DNA of 20,254 bases from an uncultured Bacteroidota bacterium (GTDB lineage: Bacteria; Bacteroidota; Bacteroidia; Chitinophagales; Chitinophagaceae): the NCBI GenBank assembly GCA_903912405.1, contig CAIWHF010000083.1:1-20254 (forward strand). Reading direction: 5' to 3'. The notes beneath the pieces were generated by a model. It ran no database searches and was not told the origin of the DNA. It was given only the letters and a program-made list of their open reading frames with translations. Of this stretch, positions 15,007 to 20,254 are shown in pieces. The translations under genes and the position numbers were made by a program. Within the stretch, counting starts at the first letter, position 1. Each line of letters opens with the position of its first letter.

Positions 15007-15333
15007 ATGATTTTTATAAGTGATAAAGCAATTGAAAAAGTAAAACAACTCCGAGCAGAATCGAGCATTGGAGAGGATTACTTTTTGCGTGTAGGCGTAG
15101 TTGGTGGCGGTTGCTCAGGCTTGTCGTACAAACTCGATTTTGACAATGAATTGCAACCTAAAGATCAATTATTTGAAGATAAAGGCGTTAAATTAGTTAC
15201 AGATTTGAAAAGCTTTTTATATTTGTGCGATACTACGCTCGATTTCTCTGATGGACTTAATGGTAAAGGTTTCCATTTTATCAATCCAAATGCAAGTAGA
15301 AGTTGTGGTTGTGGAGAGAGCTTTAGCGTTTAA
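15007..15333 (+). CDS. iscA: A-type Fe-S carrier protein (IscA/SufA/HesB family)
   Basis: This small carrier delivers Fe-S clusters, or iron for them, to apo-proteins. Its 108 residues carry the three invariant cysteines: C36 in GVVGGGCSGLSYKL, and C100 with C102 in the C-terminal SRSCGCGESFSV. The length and the GGGCSGLSY core are standard for the HesB-like family. The symbol is assigned from operon context; SufA and ErpA paralogues look very similar. It begins 20 bases after iscU and ends 24 bases before nfu. Confidence 0.95.
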   Translation: MIFISDKAIEKVKQLRAESSIGEDYFLRVGVVGGGCSGLSYKLDFDNELQPKDQLFEDKGVKLVTDLKSFLYLCDTTLDFSDGLNGKGFHFINPNASRSCGCGESFSV

Positions 15334-15357
15334 AAATAACTATTAAATAGAAGTACT

Positions 15358-15948
15358 ATGTTACAAACAGGAAATACGATTGTAAGTATTTATACAGAAA
15401 TGACGCCCAACCCGGAGACCATGAAATTTGTTGCCAACAAATTATTATACCCAGGTAAGAGTATAGATTTTGCTGATGAAACAAGTGCTGCACCTTCGCC
15501 ATTGGCAAAGGACCTATTTGCCTTCCCCTTTATAAAAAGTGTATTTATAGCAAGTAATTTTGTAACGCTTACCAAAACAACTGATACACAATGGGATGAA
15601 GTGATACCAACTATTCGTCAATTTCTAAAAGAATATTTAGAGGCTGGTAAAACCATAATCAATGAAGAAGAAATAGTGCTACAAGCAGGCAACAACTCGG
15701 TAAGTGATGGCGACACAGATGTTGTTGTTCGCATTAAAGAATTATTAGAAAATTATGTAAAACCAGCTGTAGAAATGGATGGTGGCGCTATCAGTTTTAT
15801 TAGTTTTGAAAATGGTACGGTTACCCTTTCGATGCAAGGCTCCTGCTCTGGCTGCCCTTCTTCTACCGTTACTTTAAAAGCAGGTATCGAAGGTATGATG
15901 AAACGTATGATACCCGAAGTAAAAGAAGTAGTTGCCGAATCGGCATAA
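15358..15948 (+). CDS. NifU/Nfu-type Fe-S carrier with Nfu N-terminal domain
   Basis: This is a late-acting carrier of [4Fe-4S] clusters. The 196 residues have two domains. Residues 10-95 are the Nfu_N domain (YTEMTPNPETMKFVANKLL and DLFAFPFIKSVF). Residues 120-196 are the NifU C-terminal domain (LLENYVKPAVEMDGGAISF), with the cluster-binding CXXC at C163 and C166 in GSCSGCPSSTVTLK. This arrangement is the NFU1-like form common in Bacteroidota and mitochondria. It is the last gene of the isc operon, with a strong terminator 18 bases beyond the stop. A likely partner of 4Fe-4S enzymes such as the radical-SAM protein encoded nearby, though that link is inference. Confidence 0.95.
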   Translation: MLQTGNTIVSIYTEMTPNPETMKFVANKLLYPGKSIDFADETSAAPSPLAKDLFAFPFIKSVFIASNFVTLTKTTDTQWDEVIPTIRQFLKEYLEAGKTIINEEEIVLQAGNNSVSDGDTDVVVRIKELLENYVKPAVEMDGGAISFISFENGTVTLSMQGSCSGCPSSTVTLKAGIEGMMKRMIPEVKEVVAESA

Positions 15949-15966
15949 TAACATAAAAAATATATT

Positions 15967-15994
15967 AAAAAGCAGTCTTAGGGCTGCTTTTTTT
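15967..15994 (+). terminator. Intrinsic terminator after the isc operon
   Basis: AGCAGTC (15971-15977) pairs with GGCTGCT (15982-15988) around a TTAG loop, with one G/U wobble. Flanking AAAA and TTTT extend the stem, and the T run ends at 15994. This is a classic rho-independent terminator 18 bases after the nfu stop, separating the isc operon from manC. Confidence 0.9.
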
Positions 15995-16040
15995 ATTAAA
16001 TATAGCTGCTTATTTGTATTATTGTAGTACTGTAAACTTA

Positions 16041-17132
16041 ATGCATATGAATATTCAAAACAATTATGTCTGCATAATGGCAGGAGGAATTGGAAGTAGA
16101 TTTTGGCCGGAAAGTAGAATGAGCTATCCAAAACAATTTATAGATATTCTAGGCACCGGCAAATCGTTGATACAATGGACCTATTTACGGTTTTTAGACA
16201 TCTGCCCTAAAGAGAACATTTATTTTATTACGAACCAACAGTATATAAAAACATTGCAAGATCAAATACCTGAAGTGGCCGCTGAAAACATTATCAGTGA
16301 ACCTTCTCGTAAAAATACCGCTCCTTGTGCTGCCTACTTTGCGCATCGTATTTATGAAAAAAATCCGAATGCCAATATTATCATGTCTCCGGCAGATCAT
16401 TTGATCATGGATGAAAAAGGCTTTACAGCTACGGCACTTAATGCATTAGAATTTGTTTCTAAAAATGATGCTTTGCTTACCCTTGGTATCAAACCTACCC
16501 GACCAGATACGGGTTATGGATATATACAATACGATATTGAAGATCAAATTGATACCGTATTTAGAGTACGCACCTTCAGCGAAAAGCCTTCCTTAGAATT
16601 AGCGAGAACCTTTTTAAAAAGTGGCGATTTTTTATGGAATGCAGGTATTTTCATTTGGAATGTAAACACCATTAAAACGGCTTTAGAAAAATACCTTCCA
16701 GAATTAAATGATGTATTTGTTCAAGCAAAAGAAGTATACAACACCCCTAAAGAATCTGAACTGATCAATCAGTTATATGCACAGTGCACCAATATCTCCA
16801 TAGATTATGGTATCATGGAGAAAGCTAAAAATGTATTTGTAGTGCCCTCTTATTTTGGTTGGTGCGATTTAGGTACTTGGGAATCGGCGTATGATAATTT
16901 TGAAAAAGATTATTTGGGCAATGCCGTGCATGGTGATAATGTAATGATTATCGATGCAACAGAATGCATGATTAAAGCGCCTAAACAAAAATTAGTAGTC
17001 TTACAAGGATTAGAGAAATTTATAGTAGTGGATACGGAAGATGTACTTCTGATTTGTGAGCGCAATAGGGAACAACAAATTAAAGAGTATGTAGCGGAAG
17101 TAAAACGAAACAAAGGAGATAAATTTTTATAA
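16041..17132 (+). CDS. manC: Mannose-1-phosphate guanylyltransferase
   Basis: This enzyme makes GDP-mannose from mannose 1-phosphate and GTP, feeding surface polysaccharide, GDP-fucose or protein glycosylation. From the ATG at 16041 it has 363 residues. The nucleotidyltransferase signature AGGIGSRFWPESR is at 14-26, with PKQF just after. ISEPSRKNTAPC lies at 85-96, PADH at 117-120, TGYGYI at 157-162 and TFSEKP at 168-173; further on come FLWNAGIFIW and FGWCDLGTWESA. The in-frame ATG at 16047 is an equally possible start; a TTG at 16014 is unlikely because the extra residues are unlike the family. It is a single-domain enzyme without the isomerase half of bifunctional ManC/AlgA. A weak -7-like TATTATTG lies at 16017-16024. 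A heptose-1-phosphate guanylyltransferase role is less likely given the length and motifs. Confidence 0.93.
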   Translation: MHMNIQNNYVCIMAGGIGSRFWPESRMSYPKQFIDILGTGKSLIQWTYLRFLDICPKENIYFITNQQYIKTLQDQIPEVAAENIISEPSRKNTAPCAAYFAHRIYEKNPNANIIMSPADHLIMDEKGFTATALNALEFVSKNDALLTLGIKPTRPDTGYGYIQYDIEDQIDTVFRVRTFSEKPSLELARTFLKSGDFLWNAGIFIWNVNTIKTALEKYLPELNDVFVQAKEVYNTPKESELINQLYAQCTNISIDYGIMEKAKNVFVVPSYFGWCDLGTWESAYDNFEKDYLGNAVHGDNVMIIDATECMIKAPKQKLVVLQGLEKFIVVDTEDVLLICERNREQQIKEYVAEVKRNKGDKFL

Positions 17133-17134
17133 GC

Positions 17135-18277
17135 TTGAAACACACAGCGGCAGATACTACCATTTTTAGCGTCATGAGCGCTTTGGCTAATGAACACAAA
17201 GCCATAAATTTATCCCAAGGTTTCCCAGATTATCCTTTGCATCCTGCATTAAGTGAACATTTATTTAACGCTAGCAGAGCGGGTTTTAATCAGTATGCTC
17301 CCATGATTGGCTTAGCTAATTTGCGAGAACAAATAGCTAAACAATACTCCAATCAGTATCTAGTTTCACTAAACCCAGATACGCAGATAACTATTACCCC
17401 AGGTGCTACCTACGGGATTTTTACAGCGCTAGCAAGTATATTGTCAGCCGGTGACGAAGTAATTGTATTAGAACCTGCTTATGATAGTTATGTACCCAAT
17501 ATTGAAATGTGCAATGCCATACCTATTTGTATTGCATTAAAAGCGCCCTATTTTAGTGTTGATTGGGAGGCTATAAAAAAGGCTATTAATTCAAAAACAA
17601 AAGCTATTATAGTAAATACCCCACACAATCCTACAGGAGCTGTTTGGTCTAAAGAAGATTGGAATACGCTTTACGAATTAATAAAAGATAGCTCCATTTA
17701 TGTCATCGCAGATGAAGTTTATGACACATTGCTATTTGATGGTCAACAACATTTTTCTGCCTATCAGCATGAGGGCTTACGAGATCGTAGTTTTTGTATT
17801 TATTCTTTTGGTAAATCGCTACATGCAACGGGGTGGAAAATTGGCTATGTCCTAGCCAACGAAACTAATATGAATCTTTTTAGGCGATTGCATCAATATC
17901 TTTCCTTCTCTGTTAATACCCCTACACAAGTTGCTATTGCAAGATTTTTAGAGACAAATGTTTTGTATACACAAGCTGCGTTTATGCAAGAAAAAAGAGA
18001 TTTCTTTCTAGAAGCATTAAGTAAAACTCCATTTAAAATTCATCAAAAATCGCCAGGTAGTTACTTCCAAGTAGCCAGCTATGATGCTATTAGCGATATG
18101 CCGGATACTGAATTTGCAAAATGGTTAACCATCAACTATGGTGTAGCAACCATTCCTTTAAGTCCTTTCTATAAAAATAAAAAAGACGAACGACTTATTA
18201 GATTTTGCTTTGCCAAAGAAGAGCAAACTATTCGTAATGCTATTCAACGTTTACTACAAATTCCAAGTAATGCCTAG
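17135..18277 (+). CDS. PLP-dependent aminotransferase, methionine/kynurenine type (TTG start)
   Basis: This 380-residue fold-type I aminotransferase is most like the YbdL methionine aminotransferase and kynurenine aminotransferase group. Early motifs are TTIFSVMSALA, INLSQGFPDYP and NQYAPMIGLANLREQIA. The PLP residues are N165 (NTPHNPTG), D193 and Y196 (IADEVYD) and the Schiff-base lysine K237 (YSFGKSLHATGWKIGY). R356 in LIRFCFAKEE should bind the substrate carboxylate. The start is TTG at 17135: an in-frame stop at 17120 and no ATG or GTG between force it. The next ATG (17174) would cut the conserved TTIF segment. It follows manC by two bases, so the genes are probably co-transcribed although unrelated in function. 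Its stop overlaps the mqnC stop by four bases. The substrate is inferred from family resemblance. Confidence 0.9.
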   Translation: MKHTAADTTIFSVMSALANEHKAINLSQGFPDYPLHPALSEHLFNASRAGFNQYAPMIGLANLREQIAKQYSNQYLVSLNPDTQITITPGATYGIFTALASILSAGDEVIVLEPAYDSYVPNIEMCNAIPICIALKAPYFSVDWEAIKKAINSKTKAIIVNTPHNPTGAVWSKEDWNTLYELIKDSSIYVIADEVYDTLLFDGQQHFSAYQHEGLRDRSFCIYSFGKSLHATGWKIGYVLANETNMNLFRRLHQYLSFSVNTPTQVAIARFLETNVLYTQAAFMQEKRDFFLEALSKTPFKIHQKSPGSYFQVASYDAISDMPDTEFAKWLTINYGVATIPLSPFYKNKKDERLIRFCFAKEEQTIRNAIQRLLQIPSNA

Positions 18278-19398
18278 TAGGTTATTACTTGTTCTTCCAT
18301 AGTAGATGGCATAGCTCTGAATTCGTATTGTTGGTTTCGTAATTGCGGCACAAAACCAGCCGCTGCTATCGCATCTTGAATACCTTTAGCAGTGAATCGA
18401 TGGGGCGCGCCAGCAGCACTTACCACATTTTCTTCAATCATTATCGAACCAAAATCATTAGCACCAGCTTGTAAGCATATTTGCGCTACTTGTTTACCTA
18501 CCGTCAACCAAGAGGCTTGAATATTTTTAATGTTGGGTAACATAATTCTAGATATAGCGATCATGCGAATATAGGCATCTGCTGTGGTATCATTTTTAGT
18601 ACCTCTAATTCTGTGCAATAGGGTATCTACATCTTGGAATGTCCAAGGTATGAAAGCAATAAATCCTTTTGCATCTGCCGGTTTCATAGCCTGTACTGTT
18701 CGTATTTTCACAAGATGTTCCATGCGCTCGTAAATGGTTTCTACATGCCCAAACATCATAGTTGCAGAGGTTGTTAAACCTATAGTATGGGCTTCATGCA
18801 TTATATCTAACCATTCTTGAGCACCACATTTACCTTTAGAAATGAGACGTCTTACACGATCATTTAAAATCTCAGCACCTGGTCCCGGCATACTATCCAT
18901 ACCGGCCTCCTTTAGTTGTTGCAATACTTCTAAAGTGTTCATTTTGCTCACTTTAGCTATATGCGCTATTTCTGGTGGACCTAAAGCATGCAGTTTTAAA
19001 CTCGGAAAAAGTTGTTTGAGTGTTTTAAACAAATCTGCATAATACGCTACACCTAATTCAGGATGATGACCACCTTGTAAGAGCAATTGTTCACCTCCAT
19101 ATTTAAAGGTTTCTTCAATTTTTACTTTATACGTTTCTATATCGGTAATATAAGATTCCTCGTGACCTGGAATTCTATAAAAATTACAAAATTTGCAATT
19201 GGCTACACAAACATTGGTAGTATTCATATTTCTATCAATAATCCAAGTTACTTTACCATGTGGCACCTGTATTTTTCTGAGCTCATTAGCTACAAGCATT
19301 AAGTCTGCTAAAGGAGCATGCTCAAATAAATAGATACCTTCTTCAATAGATAAAAATTCAAAAGCAAGTGCTTTTTTATAGAGTGCATCTAATTGCAT
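18274..19398 (-). CDS. mqnC: Cyclic dehypoxanthinyl futalosine synthase (radical SAM)
   Basis: MqnC is a radical-SAM enzyme of the futalosine route to menaquinone, cyclising dehypoxanthine futalosine. The 374 residues carry the 4Fe-4S motif CX3CX2C with C64, C68 and C71 (NVCVANCKFCNF). EQLLLQGGHHPELG at 103-116, GPGAEILND at 172-180 and GLTTSATMMFGHVE at 207-220 match the MqnC/MqnE/CofH group. Length and overall pattern favour MqnC over MqnE and over F420-linked CofH. It implies that the organism makes menaquinone by the futalosine route rather than through MenD. Other mqn genes are not in the window. It is divergent from the MerR gene. Confidence 0.92.
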   Translation of the reverse strand: MQLDALYKKALAFEFLSIEEGIYLFEHAPLADLMLVANELRKIQVPHGKVTWIIDRNMNTTNVCVANCKFCNFYRIPGHEESYITDIETYKVKIEETFKYGGEQLLLQGGHHPELGVAYYADLFKTLKQLFPSLKLHALGPPEIAHIAKVSKMNTLEVLQQLKEAGMDSMPGPGAEILNDRVRRLISKGKCGAQEWLDIMHEAHTIGLTTSATMMFGHVETIYERMEHLVKIRTVQAMKPADAKGFIAFIPWTFQDVDTLLHRIRGTKNDTTADAYIRMIAISRIMLPNIKNIQASWLTVGKQVAQICLQAGANDFGSIMIEENVVSAAGAPHRFTAKGIQDAIAAAGFVPQLRNQQYEFRAMPSTMEEQVITY

Positions 19399-19415
19399 AA
19401 GATATAATTGAACTA

Positions 19416-19423
19416 CAAATTTA
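19416..19423 (-). promoter_or_regulatory. Candidate -7 element for mqnC
   Basis: On the minus strand this reads TAAATTTG, a full TAnnTTTG match, 18 bases ahead of the mqnC ATG. There is no clear -33 TTTG. It lies in the 110-base gap divergent from the MerR-family gene, where no convincing plus-strand box is seen (only a weak TATTTTTA near 19496). Confidence 0.4.
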
Positions 19424-19508
19424 ATTCAATAATACGGATATGTTCTATAAGTAGCTTAAGAATTAGAAAAATGAATAAAAAACAAAAAAAATCAGTATTT
19501 TTAACACC

Positions 19509-20081
19509 ATGAGCAACACAATTCTTACATTATTCGGGGAAGAATTTGCACCCATTCCCAACCAAGGTGGAATGAAGGCTCGCGTAAAAAAAACTAATAC
19601 AACCAATAATGAAGTAGTAGCTGAAAAAGAAGCAACTACAAAAATAGATTCACCGGAAATTGCAGCTCCTGCCAAAGAAGAAATAAAACCCTTAGTCAAA
19701 GCAGAATCTGCAACTGAAAAAAAAGTAGTTGAGAAAAAACCAATTGTTTTAGATACTATCAGTCCAGACGAGCAAAAGCAATATCAAACAATTGGAGAAG
19801 TGGCGAAATTATTTGATTTAAACACGTCTCATATACGTTTCTGGACCAAAGAATTTAATATTAAAGTGCGTACAACCCGCAAGGGCGATCGCTTATATAC
19901 CCGTCAACAAATAGAGGAGTTAAAAACAATTTATCATTTAGTTAAAGAAAAAGGCTTTACTATTCCAGGAGCTAAAACTAAATTAAAAGAATTATCCTCC
20001 CAAGCACAAGCTCCTTTAGATCTTAAAGCTGCACTACTTAGAATTAAAAATAAATTACAACAATTAAAATCACAACTTTAA
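19509..20081 (+). CDS. MerR-family transcriptional regulator with long N-terminal extension
   Basis: This 190-residue protein has a MerR DNA-binding domain at about 91-165. TIGEVAKLFDLNTSHIRFW holds the helix-turn-helix, followed by a wing (RKGDRLYTRQQIEELKTIY) and the helix KEKGFTIPGAKTKLK. Residues 171-190 (LKAALLRIKNKLQQLKSQL) look like a short dimerising coiled coil. No effector-binding domain and no metal-binding cysteines are present, so a ligand is not predicted. Residues 1-22 (starting with TILTLFGEEFAPIPNQGG) form a short block. A lysine-, glutamate- and alanine-rich low-complexity stretch (23-85) probably forms a disordered linker. This MerR type is common in Bacteroidota, usually of unknown target. 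It is followed by an exported protein 12 bases downstream. Confidence 0.88.
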   Translation: MSNTILTLFGEEFAPIPNQGGMKARVKKTNTTNNEVVAEKEATTKIDSPEIAAPAKEEIKPLVKAESATEKKVVEKKPIVLDTISPDEQKQYQTIGEVAKLFDLNTSHIRFWTKEFNIKVRTTRKGDRLYTRQQIEELKTIYHLVKEKGFTIPGAKTKLKELSSQAQAPLDLKAALLRIKNKLQQLKSQL

Positions 20082-20093
20082 CCAATAACCTAT

Positions 20094-20254
20094 ATGAAAC
20101 TTTTTATTTCAATCTTACTCCTTATGATTTATAGCAATCTCAATGCTCAAGTATTTATCGACTATGATCGTATAGTTGAAAAAGACAAGAGCATCATTAT
20201 GAAAGGAAGTTTCTCAATTAAAAATTTAAAAGAAGCAAATTATACTTGGTTTAA
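20094..20254 (+). CDS. Exported protein of unknown function (5' part only)
   Basis: The ATG at 20094 opens a frame that runs to the window end: 53 complete codons without a stop. The start, MKLFISILLLMIYSNLNA before Q19, is a good signal peptide with a Bacteroidota-style A/Q junction. The visible mature part (QVFIDYDRIVEKDKS, then MKGSFSIKNLKEANYTW) shows no family I recognise. It starts 12 bases after the MerR gene stop and is probably co-transcribed with it. Periplasmic or outer-membrane location is inferred from the signal peptide only. Confidence 0.7.
   Translation, partial: MKLFISILLLMIYSNLNAQVFIDYDRIVEKDKSIIMKGSFSIKNLKEANYTWF

Noticed and set aside
16014..16040. TTG start for manC at 16014
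   Set aside because: The added residues (MYYCSTVNL) are unlike the family, and two ATGs at 16041 and 16047 fit better.
15874..16131. Minus-strand open frame spanning the end of nfu, the terminator and the manC start
   Set aside because: It crosses a clear terminator and overlaps two real genes; the product is low-complexity aromatic-rich sequence.
18842..19302. Plus-strand open frames inside mqnC (18842-19042, 19087-19302)
   Set aside because: They are antisense to conserved radical-SAM coding sequence and have no family signature.

Overview
The window reads as chromosomal DNA of an AT-rich Bacteroidota bacterium. Three things suggest this. Likely promoters match the phylum's -7 element TAnnTTTG (with TTTG near -33), start codons lack strong Shine-Dalgarno sites, and the gene set includes a GEVED-repeat surface protein, a gcvH/VanZ-like pair, and the futalosine-route enzyme MqnC. 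A Chitinophagaceae-like member is my best guess, but that is inference from protein flavour only.

Layout. Positions 1-2885 (minus) hold the first 961 codons of a large secreted, modular GEVED/Ig-like protein whose C-terminus lies outside the window. Next comes a plus-strand run: gcvH, a VanZ-like membrane protein, a GHMP sugar kinase of the heptose-7-phosphate kinase type, and a family-4 glycosyltransferase. This run collides tail-to-tail with a minus-strand block of ruvB, a Pif1-like helicase with a C-terminal helix-turn-helix, and an LpxL-type lipid A acyltransferase. A divergent plus-strand pair follows: a fumarylacetoacetate-hydrolase-family enzyme and 3-hydroxyacyl-CoA dehydrogenase. It converges on a minus-strand pair, an ArsC-like reductase and methylmalonyl-CoA epimerase. 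From 13335 a compact Fe-S assembly operon runs on the plus strand (iscS, iscU, iscA-type, nfu) and ends at a clear intrinsic terminator. Mannose-1-phosphate guanylyltransferase and a TTG-initiated methionine/kynurenine-type aminotransferase come next and converge with mqnC (minus). The window closes with a MerR-family regulator and the first 53 codons of an exported protein of unknown function.

How the genes work together. The sugar kinase, glycosyltransferase, ManC and LpxL-type enzyme all fit envelope glycan or lipid building. The isc genes form one Fe-S pathway, and radical-SAM MqnC is one of its likely clients in the same region. GcvH, HADH, FAH and methylmalonyl-CoA epimerase are central or catabolic metabolism.

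Most of this is ordinary housekeeping sequence, and I do not see a convincing undescribed defence or mobile system. The most unusual signals are regulatory. A strong terminator hairpin lies inside the 5' part of the VanZ-like reading frame and overlaps a near-consensus promoter. Upstream of methylmalonyl-CoA epimerase there are three evenly spaced 9-bp direct repeats. No tRNA, rRNA, CRISPR array, insertion sequence or attachment site was seen. No gap between genes exceeds about 185 bases.
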